Below are positions 1-6,073 of a stretch of DNA of 6,073 bases, in pieces. The position numbers were made by a program, and so were the translations under genes. The stretch is from Candidatus Cloacimonadota bacterium (lineage in GTDB: Bacteria; Cloacimonadota; Cloacimonadia; Cloacimonadales; JAOZMQ01). The notes under the pieces are model-generated. The model saw only the letters and a program-made list of their open reading frames with translations, made no database searches and had not been told where the DNA came from. The stretch is from positions 1 through 6,073 of the forward strand of contig JAOZMQ010000194.1 of NCBI GenBank assembly GCA_029934195.1. Reading direction: 5' to 3'. Each line of letters opens with the position of its first letter. Position 1 is the first letter of the stretch.

Positions 1-1
1 A

Positions 2-796
2 TTCAACCTACTTAATAATTCAATAAAAAAAATATGGGTAGATCCTGAAACAAGTCTAACTTATTTAACAATAAATACACAAGATAAATATTTATCAGAT
101 GAGATTGCAAATTATTATATTGAAAGATTGGATTATTATAATCTGCACATTAAAAAAAATAAGCATACTCTTTTTAGAAAATTTTTAGAGAATCAAGTTA
201 ATGAATCTAAGTCAAAAATTGATAGTCTTTCAAACGAAATGGTCAAATTTCAAGTTGAGAACAATTTAATTGATATTGACGCACAAGTTGAAAAAACGTT
301 TGGAATTTATTCTGATTTATTGAATCAAAAACTTAAGCAAGTTATTGATTTTGAGTTAAGCGAAATTTTTGGTAACTCAGAATTTGGAAAGATTCAAATA
401 GAAGAGAAAATTAAACTTTTTGACCAGATGCTTGATAATTTAAAGAGTAATAGTGATTATGACTATCTTCTTCCTATTAAAGATATTCCTGAATTAAGTA
501 AAAAGTATTTAAAACTTTTAATGGAATTAACAATACAAAAAGAATTTTTGAAAGTAATTTATCCCCAATTTGCAAAATCCAAAATGGATGAATTTAATAA
601 TTTACCTACTATAGAAGTTTTTGAAAAAGCGGAGCCTGCAGGTTTTCGAACTAAACCAAAAAGAGCAATTTTATGTATTGTTTCCTTCATTAGTGCCTTT
701 TTGATTTCATCTTTTTTTGTCATTCTATTTAGTCTTTTAAGTGAAAAAAAAATAGAAAAGTTTAAATTCTTTATAAAAATTATTTCTTCTAAATGA
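2..796 (+). CDS. Wzz-like polysaccharide chain-length determinant, 5'-truncated by window edge
   Basis: Polysaccharide co-polymerase that sets chain length with a Wzy polymerase in the inner membrane. The frame is open from position 2 with no stop, giving 264 visible residues; the true start and first membrane segment lie upstream. A possible TTG start at 128 is rejected because the residues before it fit the family: a beta-rich stretch with WVDPETSLTYLTI, then DEIANYYIERLDYYN (family pattern xxIANAYVExLDxxN). Visible residues about 59-92 are a charged, coiled-coil-prone helix ending NNLIDIDAQ, as in GNVR-type Wzz proteins. Further helices lead to a proline-containing stretch (AEPAGFRTKPKR, about 211-221), a second membrane segment (about 222-246) and a short lysine-rich cytoplasmic tail. 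There is no fused tyrosine kinase, which favours the Gram-negative Wzz type. The stop overlaps the next start as ATGA. The family assignment is secure; the exact polymer is unknown. Confidence 0.87.
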   Translation, partial: FNLLNNSIKKIWVDPETSLTYLTINTQDKYLSDEIANYYIERLDYYNLHIKKNKHTLFRKFLENQVNESKSKIDSLSNEMVKFQVENNLIDIDAQVEKTFGIYSDLLNQKLKQVIDFELSEIFGNSEFGKIQIEEKIKLFDQMLDNLKSNSDYDYLLPIKDIPELSKKYLKLLMELTIQKEFLKVIYPQFAKSKMDEFNNLPTIEVFEKAEPAGFRTKPKRAILCIVSFISAFLISSFFVILFSLLSEKKIEKFKFFIKIISSK

Positions 797-2037
797 CTAT
801 AAAAAAAATCTCAAATTCTTTTTTGTATCTTTTCTTATTGTTTAAAATAATCAATGATTTTTTTCCTGTTATTACTAAAACAATCCCTATGTTTAATCAA
901 ATGGTTTCAGTCTTATTATTTTTTTTATTGATTATCCCTAAGGAATTCATGGTTTATGAAAAAATAAGAATTAATAAAATTTATTTAACTGCATATCTTA
1001 TCCTTATTTTTTGGTCAATATACAGTTTACTCTCTGGATTATGGTCAATAAATTTAGGTGCAACATTAAATCAGTCAAATAGTATTATAAGTTTTTTGCT
1101 TAGTTTTTTTATCATTACGCAGCTAATTGATACTCAGCAGAAATTAGAAAATATGAATAAATTGTTTTTAATTATTTTTATTGCATATTTGATAATTTCA
1201 GTTTGGGAAATGACGACTTTTTCTCATTTACCGACATCTAAAGCTGTAATTGACGGGCGTTTTACTAATGCACCTTATGGACCGTTTTTTAATAGAAATA
1301 ATTTTGCATCAATATTATTGCTAATATTTCCTCTAATAATTTTTGGATTGAGAAAATCAAAGGGTAAAATCTTTATTCCTATTTTAATACTATTTATGGT
1401 TATTATCTTTTTTGTTCAAGGTGCAAGAATCGCTATTCTTGCTCTCTCTTTTTTTATAATTGTTAACATATTTTATAGTACTAAAACAGAATCTCTTATC
1501 TCTTTGATTTTGATTTTAATCACTCTTTTCTTATATAACCATTTTAAAGATAACAAATTGCTCATACTTGCAAAAAAAGGAACTATTTCAGAGATTGTTA
1601 GTCTTAATTATGAAATTGATTCCTATAAACAGTCGTCAATGAAACAAAGAAAATATTTAGGGCTAAGTGCCATAGAAATGTTTTTTGAATCCAAAATGTG
1701 TGGAGTGGGTTCTGGTAATTTTGAGAATAATATGACACCGTTAAGAAAATCTAAAACAGCTGGTATCATCAATTCTCACAATTTTTTTATGGAAATTTTA
1801 GCTACTAATGGGCTATTGGTGGCAATGCTTCTGTTTTTTTTATTTGTTTATGTCTTAATAAATCTTTTAAGAATATATAAAAAAGATAAAGATGCTCTTG
1901 GTTTGATTTTAGTTTTAATTTTATTAATACCAGCTTCTATTTTGCCAAGTAGTTTTTTTAGGTTTTTCCATTTTTGGAATATTTTTGCTTATATTTGTAG
2001 CTACATTGCGTTGAAAAATCAAGAATTTGGAATATGA
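793..2037 (+). CDS. O-antigen polymerase/ligase-like membrane protein (Wzy/WaaL superfamily)
   Basis: A 414-residue hydrophobic protein with about 10-12 predicted membrane segments, probably joining lipid-linked repeat units (Wzy) on the periplasmic side. Family landmarks are FNRNNFA (166-172) just before a membrane helix, QGAR (209-212, the usual S/T-x-S-R-type position), and a larger loop (about 250-337) carrying GVGSGNF (304-310) and SHNFFMEILATNGL (328-341), the signature of the PF04932 O-antigen ligase domain. Sequence alone does not separate polymerase from WaaL-type ligase; the adjacent wzz-like gene and the nearby flippase favour polymerase. The ATG lies in an ATGA overlap with the wzz stop, and the bases before it show no Shine-Dalgarno motif, so translation is probably coupled to wzz. 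The last 19 bp overlap the end of the opposing Fe-S protein gene. Confidence 0.85.
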   Translation: MTIKKISNSFLYLFLLFKIINDFFPVITKTIPMFNQMVSVLLFFLLIIPKEFMVYEKIRINKIYLTAYLILIFWSIYSLLSGLWSINLGATLNQSNSIISFLLSFFIITQLIDTQQKLENMNKLFLIIFIAYLIISVWEMTTFSHLPTSKAVIDGRFTNAPYGPFFNRNNFASILLLIFPLIIFGLRKSKGKIFIPILILFMVIIFFVQGARIAILALSFFIIVNIFYSTKTESLISLILILITLFLYNHFKDNKLLILAKKGTISEIVSLNYEIDSYKQSSMKQRKYLGLSAIEMFFESKMCGVGSGNFENNMTPLRKSKTAGIINSHNFFMEILATNGLLVAMLLFFLFVYVLINLLRIYKKDKDALGLILVLILLIPASILPSSFFRFFHFWNIFAYICSYIALKNQEFGI

Positions 2038-3218
2038 AAGATAATTCGTGAAATTTTGCTTATAATTTTTTTTGGATACACATGAATAATATTTTGAATT
2101 AATTGACTAGACCTATCACTTAATTTTTCTTCGAGATATTTTTTTGCTACTAATTTGAATCGTATATTTATTAGATCAATAAAGAAAGTTTTTCTTTCTT
2201 TTGGCAATGAAGCAGATTTTAATATTGCTTGGTTTGATTTAATTGCACTATTTAAATTTGTTCTTTTAAAGACAATTTTACTTGACAATGAATCAAAAAT
2301 TCCTTGTGCAAAAGTTGAATTAATTAGTATCAAAGAAAGCCCTTTATTATCGTTCATTTCTGGTAGAATACTATTAACACCCCAAAAATCTGCTAAAGTA
2401 AAATCACTTATTCTATGCAATTTTTTGAAACTACAATTATAACAAGATGGTCGTAAGCAGATATCACTTAAAAATGCTCTTAGAAAAATATCTTTATAGC
2501 GTGACTTTTTGTATTGTTTATTGTTTGTAAATTTTATCTTCATAGAGAAATTTCTCCATCCATCTTTTTTATCACGGAAAACAATTTCACTAATTTTCGA
2601 TTTGTTTTTATTTCTAATGAAATCAAGGTATTTTTTCCATAATAATGGTGAAGGGACACCATGACAAAAAAAATCCAAACAAATTAAATTTTGAGGTTTT
2701 TCATCCAAAAAAGAGATTAATCCCTCAACTTGACAAGGCGTACCAACAAACAAAACTAACTTATTCTCTGTCAAAAATTGTTGTACAAGTTGATACATAT
2801 TTCCAATTTTACTTTGAACATACTTTGAACCGCGAAAATTCTTTAGAGAATTTATATTGTCAGTAAAATTATGAACAATATTGAAATTATCATCGTATGT
2901 TGCCCCGAAAACAATTCCGTTTCTATCCAAAACATATTCTGCAAAAACAGAAAACATACCACCTGAAGAACTTTGTTTGCGAATTTCTTCCTTTTTATTA
3001 ATGCAAGCGTAGGCTATAGGTTGGTTATCAATTTGGGAAGGATTTACTACAGGGCATGTTTTATAACATTTACCACAATTAGTACAGGATTTTTCATCAA
3101 TTTTTGGATACCAAAAACCTTCATTATCTGTTTTCATTGAAATACAATTAGTTGGACAAATATTGTAGCAAGTATAACAACCGCTACATTTTGTCTTGGA
3201 TAAGACACTAATATTCAT
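2019..3218 (-). CDS. Ferredoxin-domain protein of the coenzyme F420 hydrogenase/dehydrogenase beta-subunit (FrhB/FdhB) family
   Basis: A 399-residue cytosolic protein, probably an iron-sulfur flavoprotein oxidoreductase. Residues 1-60 are a two-cluster ferredoxin domain: C11/C14/C17/C21 and C45/C48/C51/C55, each CxxCxxCxxxC with a proline after the last Cys. Then come the FrhB N- and C-terminal domains: SSSGGMFS (83-90), FRGSKYVQS (128-136), GTPCQVEGL (159-167), DFFCHGVPS (182-190), a further Cys group C254/C259/C262 and SDFTLADFWG (271-280). The last 100 or so residues are basic and less conserved. Relatives use FAD and Fe-S clusters to reduce F420, chlorophyll intermediates or unknown substrates; homologues beside glycosyltransferase and pyruvyl transferase genes are common, but I know of no proven role for them. 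The substrate here is unknown, and nothing shows that F420 itself is used. It is the last gene of the minus-strand run, overlapping the flippase gene by 11 bp. Confidence 0.9.
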   Translation of the reverse strand: MNISVLSKTKCSGCYTCYNICPTNCISMKTDNEGFWYPKIDEKSCTNCGKCYKTCPVVNPSQIDNQPIAYACINKKEEIRKQSSSGGMFSVFAEYVLDRNGIVFGATYDDNFNIVHNFTDNINSLKNFRGSKYVQSKIGNMYQLVQQFLTENKLVLFVGTPCQVEGLISFLDEKPQNLICLDFFCHGVPSPLLWKKYLDFIRNKNKSKISEIVFRDKKDGWRNFSMKIKFTNNKQYKKSRYKDIFLRAFLSDICLRPSCYNCSFKKLHRISDFTLADFWGVNSILPEMNDNKGLSLILINSTFAQGIFDSLSSKIVFKRTNLNSAIKSNQAILKSASLPKERKTFFIDLINIRFKLVAKKYLEEKLSDRSSQLIQNIIHVYPKKIISKISRIIFHIPNS

Positions 3219-4749
3219 AACTCTTATCCTTTATAATTAATGATGAAAATCTTTTTACTAATCTTTTTATTAGATGTTTTTCAAAATCGTTAAGCCCCAA
3301 AAGCCAGAGAAATGATGAATAAATCAGCGTATAAGAAATGACAGATAAGATAAAAACTATTAAATTGTCTAAAGATAAAAAATAATTCATAATCCATCCA
3401 ATAATAATTGAAGGTATAATACCAATGAAAAGCTTAGAAATCTGATGCCAAAAATAAATAATGTCCAAACCAATTCTTTTGTGATAAAACCAATTCATAA
3501 TAAATATATTTCCGATTATCAGAGATATTGCTGTTCCAATCGCAGCTCCAATTTCACAGTAGCGTTTTGATAAAGGAATGCTTATAGAGATGTTCAAAAT
3601 TGCTATGAATAGATATGTCCAAGAACGAAATTGGTGTAAGTTTTTTGCTCTTTGGATTTCCAAACCTAAATTTTGAATTAGTGGAATAGTTAATGGAATA
3701 CACAAAGTGATTATAACATAAAATGATTTAATGTAATCTTTGCCAGCCCAAAATATTATGAAATTTTTTCCAAAGAAAATCAAACCTGTAAGAATTAGTG
3801 ACAGGATGCTAAATTGGATCCTTCCTACTTTAGTAAACAAGTTTGTTAATTCTTGATTGCTATTTGGCTTTGCAATGATTTTATGAATTCTTGGAGTAAA
3901 TACATCTGAAATTGCTGTAGAAAAATATCTAAAATATGTTGTTAGTTGAGTTGAAATTCCATAAATTGCAACTGAAATAGTTCCCCAATATCTTCCCAAA
4001 ATAAATTTATCAACATTCCAGTTAATTTGATTTATAACCAAGTTCATGAAAATAAAAGATGAAAAAGTCGCTATCTCTTTCATTAATTTAAAATTAAAAT
4101 TAGAAAAAGAAAATTTTATTTGTAATTTCTTAAAACAAAATATTATTGTCCAAATTTCAATAACTAAGTTCAGTAATGACGTACCTATAACCATTCCAAT
4201 TGATTTAAAGCCTAATGATAGAATTGATATTGTGATTAAAGGGTTGATTATTGTTTTTAGAATTTGTACTTTTTTCATAAAAATAAATTGTTCATTTGCA
4301 GTAATGAAAGAATTAAAAATTATATTTGGGAAAGAAAGAGCAATATTTATAACTAAAATAATCATTAAAATTTTTGCTTTGATAATTTCTTGTAAACTCA
4401 ATTGCGTCCCTAAAATAGATTCAATATTGGCAGATAGTATTAATCCCAAAACAAGAGCAATAAATCCGATTATTAGAAAAATTGTAAGAAACATTCCGTT
4501 AAGTTTATCAATATTTTCATTATCATTTAAGACTTTATACTTGGTATAATATCTTATGTAAGAACTACCAAAACCGAAATTTAAAATCCCAAGATATTGA
4601 ACAATTGAGGAAACCAAACTATATAATCCATATTCGCTCTGACCTAATAATCTCAAAGTGATAGGAGTAAAAAATAAAGAAATGGTATTTCGCAAAGCCA
4701 TTGACAAATATGAAAGAAAGACACCTGCCTTAAGTTGATTAATTTTCAT
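3208..4749 (-). CDS. Wzx-like oligosaccharide flippase (PST/MATE-like family)
   Basis: A 513-residue protein with roughly 12-14 membrane helices, expected to flip the undecaprenyl-linked repeat unit to the periplasm. Family landmarks are the N-terminus MKINQLKAG followed at once by a membrane helix, LLGQSEYGLYSL (34-45), FGFGSSYIRYY (58-68), QINWNVDKFILGRYWG (241-256), FTPRIHKI (284-291), WAGKDY (334-339) and EIGAAIGTAIS (399-409). A TTG at 4761 would add MESL, but ATG 4749 is preferred: it matches the usual family start and has GGA 7 nt upstream. It overlaps the pyruvyl transferase upstream by 11 bp and the FrhB-like gene downstream by 11 bp, indicating one transcript. The frame is intact and of normal length. 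It is the only flippase in the window and is encoded on the strand opposite the wzz and wzy genes. Confidence 0.9.
   Translation of the reverse strand: MKINQLKAGVFLSYLSMALRNTISLFFTPITLRLLGQSEYGLYSLVSSIVQYLGILNFGFGSSYIRYYTKYKVLNDNENIDKLNGMFLTIFLIIGFIALVLGLILSANIESILGTQLSLQEIIKAKILMIILVINIALSFPNIIFNSFITANEQFIFMKKVQILKTIINPLITISILSLGFKSIGMVIGTSLLNLVIEIWTIIFCFKKLQIKFSFSNFNFKLMKEIATFSSFIFMNLVINQINWNVDKFILGRYWGTISVAIYGISTQLTTYFRYFSTAISDVFTPRIHKIIAKPNSNQELTNLFTKVGRIQFSILSLILTGLIFFGKNFIIFWAGKDYIKSFYVIITLCIPLTIPLIQNLGLEIQRAKNLHQFRSWTYLFIAILNISISIPLSKRYCEIGAAIGTAISLIIGNIFIMNWFYHKRIGLDIIYFWHQISKLFIGIIPSIIIGWIMNYFLSLDNLIVFILSVISYTLIYSSFLWLLGLNDFEKHLIKRLVKRFSSLIIKDKSYEY
3227..3231 (-). promoter_or_regulatory. 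Shine-Dalgarno site of the FrhB-like gene
   Basis: Read on the minus strand this is AAGGA, 8 nt before the ATG at 3218. It lies inside the final codons of the flippase gene. It is the clearest ribosome binding site in the window, fixes the start of the Fe-S protein, and shows that this gene can be initiated independently although it overlaps its upstream neighbour. Confidence 0.7.
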
Positions 4750-5902
4750 TAATGATTCCAAAAGATTTTCTAAGATACCGAAGAGTTTTTTCTTTCTCTT
4801 TTTTGAAAACTGTTGAAGTGTGATTGAAGGATTGGTTAAAAATATTATCTAAATCATCATAATCAATTAAATGAGTTGCTCTTTCTTCATAATTAAATAT
4901 TCTCAAAAGGGTTTCTATTCTTGAATACATACAACGTCCTTCCGGTTTTACTCTTTTATGAACGATAAATGGAGTTTCCATAATCGTCGAAAAAATAACT
5001 CCATGAAATGAATCTGTAATAAATAGCTTTGCCGAATTGATATAGTCAATAAATTCAGATGGACCAATTAGATAGTGCTTATTTTTTTGAATATTTGCTA
5101 AATATACAATTTCTAAGCTATATTTTTTTGCAATTTTTTTAATTATCAGTTGATTTTGTAATGAAATGTCTCCTAAAAAATATGTTAATAAAAAATCTTT
5201 TTTGGGTTTATTCTCAGAAGCTTTTGAAATTTCAAGCCATTCCTTTTTATTTAGAATCGCTGTTGGGTCCAATAAAACTTGAGCTGTTCTTCCGGTTAAT
5301 TCCTTAATTATTTTTGCACCGGCTTCTTCTCTTATGGATAATGAATTCATGCCATTTAACCAATCTCTAAATTGCTCTCTTTTATTTTCTGGCATATAAG
5401 AGATTCCAAAGCTTGGAGCAAATGCGATTCTCTTTTTTGAAGGAGCATAAGTTAGAAAATAAATAGAAGAATCTATGGCATAAGTTGGATTCCATACTTG
5501 ATCACTTCCTGTAATAAAATAATCGAATTTATTTACAATGTTTTCACTGAAATCTTTATTTTTGTAAATTGTAGAAGATTCATTGAGAAATTTCTTTGTA
5601 AAATCTTTAAAAATAATTTCTCGTCTTTGCTTGATTAAACTATCTCTTTTACTTAGAAATATTTTTCTAAGTTTAGTCTTTATTTGTAAATATATATAAG
5701 AAAAATGTCTGGTTTTCAAAAGTTTCAGTCTCTCATTTATGGATAATTTTGGAATATATGAATATATTCTGCCTGGATTTACTCTCAAAGTAAATGGCTC
5801 AAAACCTAATATTTTTATCGTGTGTTCAACAGCAAAATTCTGTAATCTGTTTCCAAAATTATCATATCCGTTGAGAGTAATTATTGCTATTTTTTTTTTC
5901 AT
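4739..5902 (-). CDS. Polysaccharide pyruvyl transferase family protein
   Basis: A 387-residue protein of family PF04230 (CsaB/WcaK-like), whose studied members transfer pyruvate from phosphoenolpyruvate to sugars as ketals on cell-surface glycans. Landmarks in order: an N-terminal strand and loop with NGYDNFGNRLQNFAVE (11-26), TGSDQVWNP (131-139), SIREEAG (189-195), LLDPT (210-214), FITDSFHGVIFSTI (294-307, with the conserved S-F-H) and RIETLL (328-333). The open frame extends to a TTG at 6004, but those 34 residues do not resemble the family. ATG 5902 begins with the usual MKKKIAIIT-type strand and has AGG 8 nt upstream, so it is chosen. It is the first gene of the minus-strand run and overlaps the flippase gene by 11 bp. 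The acceptor sugar is unknown, and some family members may have other activities. A ten-A run follows the start codon. Confidence 0.9.
   Translation of the reverse strand: MKKKIAIITLNGYDNFGNRLQNFAVEHTIKILGFEPFTLRVNPGRIYSYIPKLSINERLKLLKTRHFSYIYLQIKTKLRKIFLSKRDSLIKQRREIIFKDFTKKFLNESSTIYKNKDFSENIVNKFDYFITGSDQVWNPTYAIDSSIYFLTYAPSKKRIAFAPSFGISYMPENKREQFRDWLNGMNSLSIREEAGAKIIKELTGRTAQVLLDPTAILNKKEWLEISKASENKPKKDFLLTYFLGDISLQNQLIIKKIAKKYSLEIVYLANIQKNKHYLIGPSEFIDYINSAKLFITDSFHGVIFSTIMETPFIVHKRVKPEGRCMYSRIETLLRIFNYEERATHLIDYDDLDNIFNQSFNHTSTVFKKEKEKTLRYLRKSFGIINEN
5890..5899 (-). repeat. Ten-base poly-A tract at the start of the pyruvyl transferase gene
   Basis: Directly after the ATG, the coding strand has ten consecutive A bases (codons 2-4 AAA plus the first base of ATA). 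It is the longest homopolymer I found in the window. Slippage by one base would stop synthesis within the N-terminus, so it could act as an on/off tract. Lysine-rich N-termini in AT-rich genomes also produce such runs by chance. Confidence 0.6.
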
Positions 5903-6020
5903 TCTATAAACCTGTATTTTTTTTACAAAATTTTGTTGTTTGTGTAATAAGTCAATAGAATACTGAATGCAAAATTTTATTAATACTTGACCTAAAACCT
6001 GCAAAAAAAAAGATTACTTA
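5903..6020. promoter_or_regulatory. Divergent intergenic region between pyruvyl transferase and glycosyltransferase genes
   Basis: This 118-bp gap is the only non-coding stretch of any size in the window and should hold promoters for both directions if the downstream genes are not read through. A weak plus-strand candidate is TTGTTG (5933-5938), 17 bp, TAGAAT (5956-5961). A weak minus-strand candidate is TTGCAT (5972-5967), 17 bp, TATTAC (5949-5944). They overlap, so they would compete. A perfect palindrome CAAAATTTTG lies at 5926-5935 and a related GCAAAATTTTAT at 5969-5980. A nine-A run (6003-6011) precedes the glycosyltransferase start, which has no clear Shine-Dalgarno. The base composition makes every one of these matches cheap; only the existence of a shared control region is well supported. 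Confidence 0.4.
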
Positions 6021-6073
6021 ATGAAAAATATTTTAATGCTCACAGATTGGTATCCTACCCCAAAAAAACCGAT
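6021..6073 (+). CDS. N-terminus of a probable GT4-type glycosyltransferase, cut by window edge
   Basis: Seventeen codons are visible, MKNILMLTDWYPTPKKP, and the frame runs off the right end. The pattern MKxxLxxxxWYPxxxxP is the typical first beta strand and loop of GT-B fold family 4 glycosyltransferases, which add sugars to the lipid-linked repeat unit at the cytoplasmic membrane face. It is transcribed away from the pyruvyl transferase gene. No clear ribosome binding site is seen upstream, only an A-rich stretch. The call rests on a short motif plus context. Confidence 0.6.
   Translation, partial: MKNILMLTDWYPTPKKP

Noticed and set aside
128..796. Complete 222-residue protein starting at TTG 128
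   Set aside because: The frame is open back to position 2, and the upstream residues match the Wzz family, so the TTG is an internal leucine codon and the gene starts outside the window.
1966..1979. Short hairpin TTCCA/TGGAA near the wzy end, considered as a terminator
   Set aside because: It is a 5-bp stem inside coding sequence, before the stop codon, and too weak for an intrinsic terminator.
2181..2201. Perfect 8-bp inverted repeat AAAGAAAG/CTTTCTTT with a T5 loop
   Set aside because: It lies within the FrhB-like coding sequence, the stem is mostly A-T pairs and no terminator T-run follows in a useful place; chance in AT-rich DNA is likely.
2155..2442. 95-residue plus-strand open frame
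   Set aside because: It lies fully antisense to the well-supported FrhB-like gene and resembles no family; it is a shadow frame.
2645..2866. 73-residue plus-strand open frame
   Set aside because: It is antisense to conserved motifs of the FrhB-like gene, with no family resemblance or ribosome site.
4046..4549. 167-residue plus-strand open frame
   Set aside because: It is antisense to the flippase; its Ile/Lys-rich make-up reflects the complement of hydrophobic AT-rich codons.
4750..4761. Four-residue extension of the flippase from TTG 4761
   Set aside because: ATG 4749 matches the usual family N-terminus and has its own GGA upstream.
5903..6004. 34-residue N-terminal extension of the pyruvyl transferase from TTG 6004
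   Set aside because: The extension is unlike the family, starts with TTG, fills the divergent promoter region, and ATG 5902 has an AGG at good spacing.

Overview
This window is a piece of a surface-polysaccharide (O-antigen or capsule type) biosynthesis locus from a very AT-rich bacterium; the opening line is about 27% G+C by hand count. A Wzz-type chain-length protein without a fused kinase, a Wzy/WaaL-type membrane polymerase and a Wzx flippase point to a Wzx/Wzy-dependent pathway and most likely a Gram-negative host. The phylum cannot be fixed from the sequence. I see no Bacteroidota-type -7/-33 promoter, and one good Shine-Dalgarno site (AAGGA, 8 nt before a start) is present.

Layout from left to right: (1) positions 2-796, plus strand, the C-terminal part of a Wzz-like gene whose 5' end lies outside the window. 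(2) 793-2037, plus strand, an O-antigen polymerase/ligase-like protein that shares an ATGA stop/start with wzz. (3) A minus-strand run of three overlapping genes, read right to left: a polysaccharide pyruvyl transferase (5902-4739), a Wzx-like flippase (4749-3208) and a ferredoxin-domain protein related to the F420 hydrogenase beta subunit (3218-2019). Its last gene runs tail-to-tail into the wzy-like gene with a 19-bp overlap. (4) A 118-bp divergent intergenic region (5903-6020). (5) 6021 to the end, plus strand, the first 17 codons of a probable GT4-type glycosyltransferase.

How the genes would work together (inference from families): glycosyltransferases build a lipid-linked repeat unit, the pyruvyl transferase decorates it, Wzx flips it across the inner membrane, and Wzy polymerises it to a length set by Wzz. 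The odd member is the iron-sulfur FrhB-like protein, an oxidoreductase-family protein in a pathway that otherwise needs no electron carrier. Its tight overlap with the flippase and pyruvyl transferase genes suggests it modifies the same glycan. This module is the most interesting part of the window. Nothing here looks like a mobile element, CRISPR array, RNA gene or clearly new system. Three gene starts were revised from the longest open frames: the Wzz frame has no start in the window, the flippase is placed at ATG 4749, and the pyruvyl transferase at ATG 5902.
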